From: Cycas panzhihuaensis
Taxonomy: Eukaryota; Cycadophyta
Direction of reading: 5' to 3'
Length of the DNA: 64,000 nt
NCBI GenBank assembly: GCA_023213395.1
Contig: CM041465.1
Span: 99,269,741-99,333,740 of the forward strand
Part shown: positions 30,308-42,357 of the stretch, piece by piece
How positions within the stretch are numbered: position 1 is the stretch's first letter
How the letters are laid out: each line of letters opens with the position of its first letter
Made by a program: the position numbers and the translations under genes
Notes under the pieces: generated by a model
The model's database searches: none
Told to the model about the DNA's origin: nothing
The model's input: only the letters and a program-made list of their open reading frames with translations

Positions 30308-33108
30308 TGGAATCGCATCTGCAGGATGGTCACTACGCTTAGTAGGAATTGTGATGGTCAATAGCTAATGCTGGGGTATGGATGGAAACTTATAAGCAGA
30401 AGAGAACACCACAAAGGGCATTCGTGCACCGGAGTATGAGTTCGGGACCCATAGATGGTGGCCAACTTCTCTGGAGTAGTTTTCGATTCCAAGAGGAGAG
30501 ATACACACAGGGGTACCTCGGATAGTCCCAAAGGGTAAGGTCCTCCAACCCTTGGATTGCCGGAAGGGAGGAGGAGAAACCCTCGAAGGAGGGGTTCCTT
30601 TGGCAAAGGAACGTAAGGCAAAGGACTATAGGTAAAGGGCCTAAGACAAGTATGGGTAGGCTTCCTTAAGATAACTGGCCTAAGGCGAATTTAACCAAGG
30701 AAAGGAATGGCAAAAAGGGGTGACTAAAAGCTACTCTCCCTCCCTCTCTCTCTTTTCTTTTTAATGATAAAAGAAAAAAGAGGGGAAAAAAATGGACACA
30801 AGTGTGTTATGTACATTCAAGCATGCACACTAAGTGAAATGCAACTAGGGGAGCTTTCAGACTAGGTAGAAAAGGGGGAAGGAGCGCAGTCCCTACTATG
30901 CCCTTTTCCTATGGGAACAAGCATGCAACATGCATATGTAAGGCAAATGCAAGTAGTTGGTTTATTACCCTTTTTACCTTTGTGTGACTTATTAAACAAA
31001 TGTAATAGATACTTGATAAGAGCATAAAAAGGAATAAGGTGGAAGGAGAGAGACGATGCATACCCGGGAAGTGTAGCGGTTGACAGAGAACCTCACTCGC
31101 ATGTAATGTACGCTCTCCCACCTTTAGTTAGTGTGTAGTCAAAGTTGAAGCAGAAAATAGGGGCTTCCTTACCTTCCCCATACAAAAGACAAAACCGAGT
31201 GGGAAAAGCAAAGAAAGCTAACAAACATACAAAGAAGCGAATAAAATGAAAGAGGAAAGAAGGGTGAAGACTTACCTAGAGTCATACGTTCTTTTCCTTC
31301 ATGAACATTACTTCAAACCTGCAACCACAAGGGATTTTCCCTTCTAAGAAGGGGCTGCTAATATGCAAGATACTATATAGGCAAAGATATAATGTAAATG
31401 CTAAAATTTTGTATATAAAATTAGTAAAATTACTGTTAAAAGTAATCGTGCCCTCCTCAAAGAAGGACCATGCATACCAAGCAAGAAGGAAGGGGTAGCC
31501 TCAGGATGGCAAAACCCTCCGCAAATAGATCTCTACACAGCCTCAAAATACAACAAGATAAAGGTTATGTGATAGCCTATGAGCAGCAAACAATCATGAG
31601 AATGAATGTTGCGGGACATAGGATAAATGCATAAGTGGCAGAGTTGGTACTGGCAGTGAATCACCATGCAAGCTTTGCCAAAGGTCTGAACGGGTGTTGG
31701 ACAATGTTAGGGGCATAAAGGGAGCCTAATAGGAGAGTGTGCAGGCCTAGAATGAGTGCAGCAAGGGCTACATACACTGATACCCAGCACAGGCTTGGAT
31801 TCTGCCCACTCCTAGTTAGCTCAAGGAAAGCATAAGCGCAAGAGAGGAAGGATGGGAAGGGGTTTGTCCTTGGGGAGTAGGTCTAAATGGGATGGATCTT
31901 AACTTACTCCCTTCACCCAATCCTTGTAAACCCTCTTTTATAGCTTCCTTGAAAAAAACTAGCAGAGAATGGGAAGGAGATTGAGGTATTTAAAGCCAAA
32001 CATAAGAAAGAGCAATCCTATTTATAACCAAAAGATAAAAAGGGAAGAAAAATATACTTTTGAACAAGCTCTAATGGAGTAAATATGTGTTGAAACATAA
32101 AAACAAGGTAAGGGGTACCTACTGGGCTGAGTTGAGGGTAGATCTATCCCTGCAACCAATGGAAGAGGGTAGGTCCTACAAGGTTTATAGGGTATTTCCC
32201 AAAGTAGAGATGTAGAAGACACTTGCTGGGCGAAACTGAAGGAGAAATATGGAGATCACGCTTGGAAAAGCTTAGAGGAGAGTCTCCTGCCATGTGACAG
32301 AGCTGGTACAGGTAGATCTTGAGCTGAAATGGCAGAAAACGTAGTGTTGCAAGCGTACCTGTGAATGAGAGGAGGAAGAGAGCAGAATTACAGCAGTAAA
32401 ACGTATTGTTTGAGAGCTAAGAGCTATGAAATGAGATACTTTTCAGGACATATACCCATCCTAACCCTAATCAAGCAATTAGGATTCGGGTAGGGCTGAG
32501 TTGGTCACTTATCCACGTGGTAATTCTGCAAAAAAAAAGAGAATTGCCATGGCAAACAAAAAAATAAAGTGCAACAGTCACACGGCAATAAACTTCACGG
32601 TACCACTTAATTTATAACGGTGCAAATCTAGAATGCTAAAATAGCAATGGCCTAGGTTCTGGGATCCCTAGAAAGAGATGTGATAGGCCTAGGAGAGGCT
32701 GGCCCTCTGGTCTAGGTGGTTAGGGATAGTCCGGGTGACATGTGAGCTAGACCAAATGAGACATCAAGAGCTAGAATTCCTAGAAATGCTATGGAGGGGA
32801 CACAAGATCCAGGTATGAGTGGGTCATACAAGTTGAGCGAGGCCTAAGGTGGCATGGAGGTAGGTCATCATGGGGATGCCTACCTTATGGAAAGGTAGGT
32901 CCCGTGGGTCATCATAGGCTAAAAGTATGATAAGCAGCATGATTAAGCAATAGATGCAAGGTGATCACTCAAATGTGGCAGTCAATCATGTAATGAGGCA
33001 ATGCTTCTATCTACCTTTCCAAAGAAATAATAAAGGCGAGAAGGAAGAAGCATACCTGCGCTTACATGAGTCAGTTTGTCCATATCCATTCCTGATAGCT
33101 GGGAAATA
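30308..33108 (-). repeat. Element D 3' LTR (2801 bp)
   Basis: Same length class and arrangement as the LTRs of B, clearly diverged in sequence. The terminal TG at the inner edge has become TA. The outer end aligns with B's (TGGAATCGCATC against TGGATATGCGTC). Confidence 0.82.
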
Positions 33109-33120
33109 GTACCCCCTTGG
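33109..33120 (-). other. Element D polypurine tract
   Basis: Minus-strand CCAAGGGGGTAC abuts the 3' LTR. It is a variant of CCAAGGGGGCAG in B and F. Confidence 0.75.
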
Positions 33121-33185
33121 TAGAAGAGCCTCACCGTTCAGAAGCATGGTGTGATGGCGAATGCTGGCAATAAAACTGTCAGTAG

Positions 33186-33216
<31 letters not shown>
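33186..33216. repeat. (CA)n(TA)n microsatellite
   Basis: CA dinucleotides pass into TA dinucleotides. The matching place in B, E and F is also TA-rich. Confidence 0.9.
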
Positions 33217-33539
33217 CAATCATGATCACAACAAGAGCCAAGGGTGCTAACGAGTATCATGGAAGAACACGTGGATATGAGGACATGGGTGGAGACAATA
33301 TAGAGGCTGCCTATGTGCCATTCAAGAATCGACCGGAAGCCATGGCGGATGAGGGGGATGCCCCTATCGTGAAAGTGTAAAGAGAAGGTATAATAATGAC
33401 AAGAGAAAAAGTAAATGAGCAAACTTGATGGTCGCCATAGTTTAACCTCATTAGCAGCTAGGTGCAAGCAGATCACAAAAAGAAATGCAAAACAGCCCAA
33501 GACTTGGGTGACAGGGTGATTGGGTAAGTCTCTTAAGGG

Positions 33540-33955
33540 CACTCAATAAGAAAGGGAAGGTGACGCTTAAGGATGAGACGAACGAGGCTGTCCGCCTTAA
33601 TATTGAGGGCCTAAGGGATGTGTCAGATGTCAACAGACTGAAAACAAGCCAACAGGGACCTGGCAGTCACAGTGAGGGCTCTCAAGCATGGACATCAGAC
33701 CTAGTAAACCTGGGTGAGATGGGATACCACCAACTAGGAGTCGCAAAGAAGACAAATAGATCTGTGGTAAAAATAGAGTGCATCAGTGAGGGCTTCGATA
33801 ATGGCCACGTACTTGGCTTCGTTATTGGTGGCATCAGGGAGGAAAATTTTGGAACATAGGAAATCATGTCTCAAAGGATCACGAAGAATCCATACAGTGG
33901 TGGAGGGGCCAAGATTACTGTAGCTTCCACCATCAGTGAAGATGAAGAGAGTCAT
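33540..33955 (-). pseudogene. Element D second RNase H (archaeal type)
   Basis: From an ATG at 33955: FIFTDGGSYSN (Asp), WILRDP, LPDATNNEAKY (Glu), IIEALTDAL and LLCDS (Asp), then, after frame changes and stops, the HIP and ADSLVRLI end. Catalytic residues are mostly kept but the frame is broken. It is the same gene as in B, E and F. Confidence 0.8.
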
Positions 33956-34384
33956 GGACAAGAAGAGATAGTCTCTCGGTAGAAAAAAAATGTAATAGAG
34001 TCAGAGTCAAAGAAAAAGAGGCTCGTATGGCTAGTAATGGTGGTTGCAAAGGGTAGGAGGACCTAGCAATAAGGCTACCCGAGGATAGGAGTAGATTATC
34101 CAACCATTGGCAGAGAGCGGGCAATGAGAAGGCCACCCTGGGATGCCAAAGGTTGCTTAAGAAAGTAAAGAACAATCCCGATAAGAGGGAACACCCCCTT
34201 TGGAGACCCTAAGGGCACGAATAGATTACAAAAATGAATTCATGATGGCAAAATGAGCCAAATGAGTATAAACTCGAGCATGCATAGGAGTGGCACGTAG
34301 AACGAGATAGAAGGACCCTAACAAAAAGTGAGTCAGTGCGGTGCCATAAATGCACCTGAAGAGATGAGAAAAATGGGGACTAAG
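33956..34384. other. Divergent intergenic region of element D, up to the E insertion
   Basis: Counterpart of 13118-13657 in B. It ends at GAGGT (34385-34389), duplicated at 61012-61016. Confidence 0.5.
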
Positions 34385-34389
34385 GAGGT
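34385..34389. repeat. Target-site duplication GAGGT of element E (left copy)
   Basis: GAGGT here and at 61012-61016 flank the outer LTR ends of E exactly. Confidence 0.88.
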
Positions 34390-36110
34390 TGTTTCCCAGC
34401 TATCGGGAATGGACTCGAGACGCATCGACACAGGTTTGTTCAGGTATATGTTCTTACTTTTCTCACCTATGGTTTGATTAAGGTTATTTAGAGTAGGTTG
34501 CTTGACATATGCCTGCCTGCGCGCATTGCCTTTTTGCTTGCTCATAATGCATGTGCCTACGGCACACTTTCAGCCTATGACGACTCACAGCGGGGGCATT
34601 TCTCAACGAATGCGACACCCCGTATGGCGCACAGCCACTCACGATGTCTCCACAGTTTCTCGGGATTATTTCTGCCAGCTTGTTTGTTCTTGTTACAACA
34701 TGCCGTTTATGTTGCAATCCTTCCTAAGTCCGGTCTAACCCTTAGTTAGGGCTCTTTGCATCATTCTGGGTACACCTTTGCACAGGCCTTCCCTCAGCTG
34801 ATGTAATTCATGATTAGTCCTTGTTCTCACCTCAAAACCTAATTTTTCTATTTATTTTTTCTCTTTTTTTTGATTTCAGGTTAATACCGTGGTAAATTAA
34901 GCAGTATCGCAGAATTTGCAGTGGTACCGCAGAGTTCTTGCCAGACGATGCTCGAAATTTAAAGAGAACCACGCGACGAGTTCGCATTTTTTACGAATCT
35001 GGCGTGGCTCATCTGATTGGAGGTGCCCCAATGTCTCCAACGTTCACTTACTGTGAACAAGAAATAAAAGGATTTTTTTTACTCATTTGTAGGATTCTAA
35101 GGCTGATTTTTTAAGACTTCCAAGAGCAACTCTTCACAAAAACACAAGAGAAGGACACAAAAATCAGAGAGCTTCATGTACAGCAGTTGGACAGAGGTGT
35201 AGTGGGCTGCCATAAGCTGGAGTTGCAAGGCCATTGCTGCCCCCTACCGTTCTCCATAACAAGTTCCACTCTCCCTTACAAATGCTCAAAGATCCAAGGG
35301 ATTTCTTCACTAAAAAGGCTACTCCAAGGATCAACTTTCAGCTCTCAACTTGCATGGAGCTTCTCCCATCTATATTCATGCAAGAAACACTCAAGACCAG
35401 CCCCTAGACATTGTTGGTTGCTGCTGCTCTAAGTGGCCAAGTGCATGCATGCATACCCCTCTCATCCAAGGTATTTCTTGTTTCTTGTTGGTGCTTTTCT
35501 CCTTGCTTTTTTGTTGTTCTACTTGCAAGCTCTTTTCCCCCCATTGCATTCACTTTCTTTGATATTTCCTTGGTCATCCAATGAAAGTAATCTTAGCTAG
35601 TTGTAGCTTTCCTATAGTGCTGCCCTAGATTGGGGTTATTTCCTTGCATTTCCTTGAGATTCATCCTTTCCCTCTAAGCTATCCCTTCCACCCTTTTCTG
35701 AGTTGGCCGGTGTAAAGGGTTTCACGCGAGGATTTGAGGGAGATAGGCGGGGTTCCGTCCCCCATTGCCGTCCTTCTCCCCAAGGGTTCCGTCCCTTGTC
35801 CTCTCTCCCTTTACCATTCATGTTGTCTTAGGAAACGGAGCTAGGGAGGCCTAAGAGAGTTGGTTTGAGCTTTCCCTTTGGTGTAGGTAACCCATCACTA
35901 CCTGTCTCACCTTGTTGCCCGCTAGCGTTTCCTTCCCGAACCCCGTGGAGACCTCCGGTAGGTGAGTTAGCCATCCCGAGGCTATACTCAGTCCCATGTA
36001 GTATGTTTTATGGTGCATGGCCGGTGTATATGCTTATCGCGCAGTTTTGTTTCATTTTTTGCTACGTTCTAGCGCATAACTCAAGTTATTTAGCTTAGTT
36101 GATTTTATTC

Positions 36111-36144
<34 letters not shown>

Positions 36145-36936
36145 TTGCCGTGCTTCGTAGCCTCTCTCCCGAGAGGAAGGTGCTCTCTCTACTTGTCTGC
36201 AGGATCGCATTGGAGGAGGTGGTGCGCGACACGAACCCGTTGCCGGTCGGCTCCCACACGGTAATTCTTCCCTTTAGCGTTGAGTTCTTTTTTTTGTCTT
36301 TTCATTTCGTTTGATTTCGCATGCTCACGGGGAGGTAAGTGGACCCCCTTCGCCACCGTTGGCCAACGTTGCATGCGTGGAGGAAAGAGGAAATGAGTGC
36401 AACCGAGAAGAAGAATCCACACTTCAACTTCAACCGCCGGATCTAGGTATTCCTCGCGTTTCCTTTCGTTTTTTTCCTTTTATATCATTCTTGCTTTTTG
36501 CACCTGCTTGATAAGTAAAAGATAAGGAAACATAAAGGAAAAAGGGAAATAGTCTTTTATTTTACATTTACTTTCTCGCACCGTTCCTTTACTTTACATA
36601 ACATAGGAATAGAAGACCCGTTTACGTTATATCTCTCGACCACATTTTACTTCACACCTGTTGCACGTTGGTTTTGTTGCCCTCTCGTTGCCTTCTCATT
36701 ACCTTGAGAAGCCGCAACGCGCGAGGTTCCCCTCTCCTTCCCGGCCATTTGAAGGGTAGGAAGGCCTCGTATTTGCACGACTACCTGGAAGCAACAAGGC
36801 ACCTTGCAGTCCCCGAAACTGCGCTCCGGCGCACGGACATCCTGCGAGGTGAGATCCTCACTGCCTAGCCCAGTCAGTGTGGTGTTTTATATCCCTTTGT
36901 TAGATGTAGGATCACCGCCCCGCGGAGAGCGTTTCA
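34390..36936 (+). repeat. Element E 5' LTR (2547 bp)
   Basis: Starts TGTTTCCCAGC and ends GTTTCA. It closely matches the E 3' LTR and the LTRs of F, and less closely those of B and D, so E and F form a subfamily. It contains a (TA)n run at about 36112-36142. Confidence 0.9.
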
Positions 36937-36937
36937 C

Positions 36938-36955
36938 TGGCGATCATACTGGGGA
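36938..36955 (+). other. Element E primer-binding site
   Basis: TGGCGATCATACTGGGGA lies one base after the LTR end, the same class as in B and F. Confidence 0.7.
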
Positions 36956-37042
36956 ACTGCCAATAAGGGAGCTAAATCCGCTTCCCCTTCTTGTTGGTGT
37001 TCTTGCCTCTAGGTAGGTTCGCATTTCATGTTTTCAGTTGGG

Positions 37043-37791
37043 CGGAGGCGATCCCCCTGTCCACTACCCCTGGCAAGACGATAGCCACTTTCGTCTACCA
37101 GCATATTATCTGTCGTTTCAGAATTCCAGACGTCCTAATTACGGATAATGGAACTCCCTTTTGCAATAAGGAAATGGATGAATTGTGTGAGAAATTCAAA
37201 ATCTCGCACAAGACGTCATCCCCTTATTACTCCCAAGCCAACGGGCAAATTGAATCTTTCAACAAAACGCTCATTGGCATCTTGAAGAAAACCGTCGCTC
37301 AGTCTTAAAGAGACTGGCATATCCAGCTCCCTTCCGCTCTATGGGCTTATCGCACCTCTATCCAGGACGGCCACCGGATGACCCCATTCTCACTAGTCTA
37401 CGGATGAGGCGATACTTGGTTGGAAGTGGAGGTCCCTTCTCTTGGGTTTCCCTTGAGGCCTCATCGATGAGGAGTCTACTGCGGGCTCGTCTCCTAGACC
37501 TCGAAGCCCGGATGAGAAGCGCCAGTGGCTTATCAGCGAACCTCGCTTGAAAGCTTTCTGCAAAGGGCCTTACGATAAACACCTTCGTGCCCGTCCTTTG
37601 TGTCCTGGGGACCACGTCCTTAAATTAGAGTATCTTTACGATCGCTTGGCCAAATTCGGGCCCAAGTAGGTAGGTCCCTTCGTCATTCTCGAAAGCCTCG
37701 ATAATCTACAAGATACAGGATCGCCACCTTAGACGGCTTGGAATTTGAGAAAGCGGTCAACGGGAAATTCCTCAAGAAGTTCTACGCGTGA
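37043..37791 (+). pseudogene. Element E integrase remnant, fused to the leader by deletion
   Basis: From a leader ending TTGGGC the sequence passes directly into integrase: AEAIPLSTTPGKT, DVLITDNGTPF (second catalytic Asp) and SQANGQIESFNKTLIG (catalytic Glu). A TAA stop follows near 37306, then broken frames run to the usual integrase end (GKFLKKFYA, about 37765-37791). The first catalytic Asp is lost with the deletion. At the matching F positions TGGGC is present on both sides. Confidence 0.85.
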
Positions 37792-38499
37792 TCTCTTTAC
37801 CTTACTCCGAAATGAGCCTAAACTACCATCTTGAATTGTCCCCATTCCTCCCCACCGTGGGTTGAATGGAAATTCAAGGTGGACTCTCGTTCCTTTTTCC
37901 GGTTCCTCCCATGGAACCCGCGTTCCCGTATACTCTTGGGAACCTTTGTCTTCCTATTTTGGGCATCCCCCAAACTAGGACGATGCTATGGAGTATCGTT
38001 ACTCCCCTTTTCATGCTTGTCGCTTCCTTCACATATTCCGCTATGCTCCCTCAGACGTGCATGTCGCCCTATCTTCTAACCTCACACCTCTCGATCACCT
38101 CTGCTCACGGTGGATGTGTGTGCTCCTGTTAGACATATGGCCATACATGGAAGGAAACACCTACATATTCACAAAACTTTACAATAAAATATATACATTT
38201 ATACATTCACATATTTACATATCAACATACAAATATTTACAACATACAAATATTTGCAGCATATTACAAAAATATTCATTTACAAAAGTAAACCATACAT
38301 GCTACCTCTATCATACATGGTATACCATTTCATGCCAAAATAGGGTTCCAATTACCCCATGTATATATATATATCAAAAATATCATAGTACATCGTATAT
38401 GTGGGAAGCCGGGATCCTTGCAGGGGGAGTATAATCATGTGAGTCTACATATGACCCCCTGGAGGCCTGCGCTTTCCCGTCAAAATCATACATATGTGC
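37792..38499. other. Region between integrase and antisense PMD-like gene (element E)
   Basis: No gene recognised. The same stretch exists in B (about 16.2-16.95 kb) and F (50.65-51.39 kb), AT-rich in its middle. It probably holds the 3' ends of two convergent genes. Confidence 0.5.
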
Positions 38500-40550
38500 C
38501 TCCTAGCCTACTGCTGCTGCCCAGATCCCGGGGTCCCATCTCACAGTGCAGTGATCCCTCTCACAGGGACTACATCCTGCGAGGCTCCTCCTGAGCCTCC
38601 GTGCCTGCCTCACTCTCCTCGTCCGAGGCCGCCTCAGTCGTGGCCATTTGTGTGTGTGTGTGCGGCTCCTGCTCGACCTAGAGACCATCTGCGCCACCAA
38701 CTGGTCGTAGCGGACCTGGATGCGGTCCCTCTCGCCTCGTAGTCCCTCCTCGATGGCTCTAAACCTCTCCTCCGATGCCTTAAGGCACTCCTCTAGGATT
38801 GCAAGGCGAGTGCTACTCCCTATGTCTCCTCCTGGCCCGCTCTGTGCCTCGAGGCTGGATCATCCATGACTCATCTCGCTCGCCCACAGTGGGTGTCGAG
38901 CTCTCACTGTTGCCCGGAATGCCATGTGCTCTGGGTCTCTGCAGCCGGATGTCTCGCTCTCACCAATGGGGCGAATGCCTGCATGTAGGCCCCCACCGAT
39001 CTGGGCGCATCCTCTGCCTGGATGGGCGGTTGCCCCTCTGCGTAGACCTGAGGGAACAACTCCCTCACCATGGCCTCGACTAGTCGCTGGACCTCCGCTA
39101 CACCTGTCAATGCAACATGCCATGTGTCAGTATATATCCTCGATGCATATCATAAAACAAAATCAAGAATCTATTTAGATGTCAAACGACTAAGGAAACG
39201 GTTAGGTCTCACCTACCGTGGCGGCCAGATCCCCTACTCGGGCGACATCTCCTTCCCTCCTTGCTCTCACTTGTTTGGTGCCTCATCCTCTGGCACATCC
39301 TCTGCCTCTGCCTCGTCTCTGGTAGGGACTGGCTCAACCCTCGCCTCTCCGGATCTCCTCACGATCCGTAGCCTGCGCCCCCTGGTCTCAGCCGCCCTGC
39401 TCGTCTCGGCAGCTCCTGATGGGCCTGCCCCTCCTGTGGCAGCCCCGGATGGTCCTGCTGCATCCTCGGATGCCTGTGATGGACCTGCCTCTCCTGCAGG
39501 TCGGGATGGGCCAGCCCCATCTCCCCCGTCATCACTATCATCGCCCCCGTCGTCATCGTCATCATCGCTGTCATCGACGGGTGCTCCTGCCCCTCCTGCT
39601 CCGTCATCACTCACCCACCTCACTGCCCTGTATGGATCTGCTATGTAGTCTGTCAGAGTGAGGAGGTCGAGCGATGTCGCGTCGACCGACCGGCGGACGT
39701 GTGCCTGGTCCTCTGTCCTCCGGAATCTCATCTGCCATGTATGGACCATCGAGGCCCACCTCGCTATGGGGAATGGCCCCCCTGCTGGTGCCACTGCCGC
39801 AAAGTGATCGAAAAACCAGCACTACGACAGCGTCTTTGTGAGAATCCTCCTCGTCCCGACCTCCTGATGGTATCTAGTTGGGCGACGAGGTTCGCCACAA
39901 CTAAGGTAGCCCAGTCCATCCTCTCACGGCCTCGCCTTTGGCTGCGTCCACCCATCCGCCTTGGATCTCCTGTAGTTACATTTCCGGGAGATCCGAATAA
40001 ATGCATAGCAAAATCAACTTCCTCACCGGGAATCGACATGAGTCTTGTCTGGAGGAGCTCCCCTCGCCACCTATCGCCCGTGAGAAACTGGGCCGCCTCC
40101 CTGTGTCTTTGCCTCGGTCTTTGCAGCGTCCTCAGTCTCACGGGTCTCCCCGTCGCTGGCACCTCTAAGATGCGTCTAATATCCTCTGGGGTGATAGTGA
40201 TGTCCCCTATCTGAGGCAAGTGAAATACGTGCCTCCTCCCCATCAGTCGACACTATGTCCACTAGAGTCACCGATCCGTCTGCGAACTGGGGGGTCCTCA
40301 GGGCCTTGTACATGTCACATCTCTTCAAAATCGCCCTGTCATCCTCTATCGACATCTCCAAGTAACTAAGGATGGGCATGCCGACGTTCTCATGGTTGTC
40401 CATGCATGATGGCCGCACTGCAACCGACAAAGTTAATCCGGTCAGTTCCTAGTACTCTTCCGGACCCTAAATTGCTGTCTGTGCCATTTTTGCTTTTAAA
40501 TTTGTTTGGCCCTGTTTAGCTTTTTCGATTTTACGTCTATGTCTTTGCTT

Positions 40551-40575
40551 CAATTTAGCATTCCACTAAATTCGG
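40551..40575 (-). other. Hairpin 2 in intron 1 (element E)
   Basis: AATTTAG and CTAAATT arms enclose 7 nt, at the same place as in B, D and F. Confidence 0.55.
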
Positions 40576-40611
40576 CGCCTCATGACGATCGTTCTTCTGG
40601 AGCAATCCCGC

Positions 40612-40641
40612 GGCCAAGATCGCGGTGCCACGATCTTGGCC
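40612..40641 (-). other. Hairpin 1 in intron 1 (element E)
   Basis: GGCCAAGATCG and CGATCTTGGCC arms (11 bp, perfect) enclose 8 nt. Confidence 0.75.
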
Positions 40642-41071
40642 GTGGTACCGCCGACAACCCCCCAAAAAGGGGGTTTTTGGCCTAGAAAATTAAAATTTTT
40701 TGTGGTGGACCCCCCGTGGGGCCAAGGACAGGCTGCCTAATGCCCAGGTCCCCGCCTCTTTCTGGGTCCAATTCGGACTCTGAGAGGCCTCCAATCGCCC
40801 ATAAGGGGCATAAAAGGCATTAAAATTTAAATAAAAAGCAATAAATTTCAAACTTTGAAATGATGAAGGTTTCATTAGATCCACTCACTAGGTTCGGCCT
40901 GACCGTCGCCATCTCGTCTCTCTGGTCGCGATAACTGTCTCCTCGCCCGAATCCGACGGTCGGATCGTCCTCTGCGTGCCTCTGAAATCGGGTAGCGCTC
41001 CGTGTCGTAAGGGAAAGGCTCTGGTTTCGTACGAGAGCCGGTGAAAATAAATCCAATTTTCATTAGTTTTC

Positions 41072-41080
41072 CTTATATAG
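41072..41080 (-). promoter_or_regulatory. TATA box of the antisense PMD-like gene (element E)
   Basis: Minus-strand CTATATAAGG, followed by AAAACTAATGAAAAT, as in F. Confidence 0.65.
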
Positions 41081-41600
41081 GTGGGGGCCCTAGCGGGCAC
41101 TTCTTTCGTTTTTGGCTCCGTGACAGTCGTTGGGACCATCTCATCTCGCTGGTAACCTTTGCCGTCTGGCCCTGTCGCCCATTGTGCTCCATGGACGCCC
41201 TTTTTACCCTCTCTTGTAAGGGCATTTATGGCGCCTCATTATTGCACTTTTGGCAGAGCCTTTTTGCACAGTTTTACGCGCTACTCCCGTGCATGCCCGA
41301 GTTTATACTCGTTTGGCTCGTTTCGTCACCCTGGACTTGCTTTTGCGGCCCTTTCTCGCCCCTGGGGTCCCCAAAGGAAATGCTCCCAGCACTGGGCATG
41401 TGTTGCTTCGCGAGCAACCTTGACACCCAGGCGCCTTTTCTCCTCCACTTTCCCATAGGGGCCGGATTGCTTGCTTTCATTCTTGGGTAACCTCATTGCT
41501 AGGTCCTCCTACCCTTCTCGGCCCACTTCGCGCTTGCTATTCGAGTATTTATTTTTGCTTGCATCGCTATTTGTTTGCCACCAGAGCCTAGTACCAAGCC

Positions 41601-42056
41601 ATGTCTCTCCTCGTTTTCACCGATGGTGGAAGTCGCAGCAACCCCGGACCTTCCGCCGCTGCGTGGATTCTTCGCGATCCTCCGGACACGATCACTTGTG
41701 TTCCGGAGTCTTTCTTTCTGAGGCTACCAATACGGTGAGTACAGTAGTTATTGAAGCCCTTACGGATGCTCTTCGTTTCCATCGCGGTTCCATTGTGTTG
41801 TTTTGTGATTCTCAGGTTGTGGTGTCCCATCTCACCCAGGTTTACCAGGTGTGATGCCCTCACCTAAGGACCCTCGCGTCTGCCGCCAGGTCTCTTTTGG
41901 CTTGTTTCTCGTTAGTGGATATCTAGCATATCCCGAGGCACCTCAGCGGCGAAATGACCTCGTCGCGCCTTATCCTTGAGCGTCGCCTCCCTCTTCTGGC
42001 AGCCCTTAAGGCTTGCACGGTGGCAGTGCCCAAGCCTCTAGTTGCTGTTAGTTAGA
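41601..42056 (+). pseudogene. Element E second RNase H (archaeal type)
   Basis: ATG then SLLVFTDGGSRSNPGPSAAA, WILRDPP, a frameshift, VIEALTDALRFHRG, VLFCDSQVVVSHLTQVY, then the C-terminal HRHLS/RLILE-like part in broken frames. The TDGGSR-x-NPGP start is textbook archaeal-type RNase H. The EAEY region is damaged here (a few bases lost near 41735). A TATTTATTTTT stretch lies about 80 bp upstream and might serve as promoter (weak). Confidence 0.8.
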
Positions 42057-42357
42057 TGTACCTGCTTTACTTTGTTGGATGCCCTCATACTTCACGTTGC
42101 ACCTTGGCAACGGGGGGCATCCCGTTTTACTGCTTATTTCAGTTTCAGGTCGATGTTTAGGTGACACGGAGGCAGCCCCTACGTTGTCCTCGTCTCTGTC
42201 TCCCCTGTCCACGTGTTCCGCCACGACACTTACCTACGCCCTTGGTCTATGTGCCACTCTTTCTTGTTTTATATATATGTATGTGCTACTCATATCTTTG
42301 ATTGACAGCATTCGCCATCACATTACGCTTACGGCGGTGAGGCTCTGCGCGAGGCGA

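Larger units (their letters stand above)
38500..41063 (-). pseudogene. Antisense plant-mobile-domain-like gene, element E (best-kept copy)
   Basis: First exon 40889-41063, donor GTGAGTGG; intron 1 to GTTGCAG at 40418-40419; exon 2 from 40417 to 39213; intron 2 39104-39212 (109 bp, GT...AG); last exon from 39103 down to about 38500. Exon 2 shows VFHLPQIGDITITPEDIRRI, EVPATGRPV, GRERMDWATLVVANLVAQLD, PFPIARWASMVHTWQ and SLDLLTLTDYIADPYRAVRW, then an acidic run (DDSDDDDDDGGDDSDDGG), a Gly/Ala/Pro/Ser-rich region and a basic RRLRIVRRSGE. The last exon starts GVAEVQRLVEAMVRELFP. Two or three frameshifts break exon 2. The FHLP...DITITPEDI start and the W-rich second half resemble plant mobile domain proteins. 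Nuclear or chromatin action is a guess from the acidic and basic parts. Confidence 0.7.

Noticed and set aside
35187-35562. Open frames in the E LTR repeated in 43.2-43.5 kb
   Set aside because: LTR leader sequence copied twice; low-complexity, no protein family.
36112-36142. (TA)n run in the E LTR as a promoter TATA box
   Set aside because: It is a variable microsatellite and its position relative to a start site cannot be shown.
39070-39648. Long open frame on the plus strand opposite the PMD-like gene of E (Ser/Pro-rich)
   Set aside because: It mirrors the GC-rich, Gly/Ala/Asp-rich codons of the antisense gene, lies opposite a frame with recognisable motifs, and is not kept in B or D.
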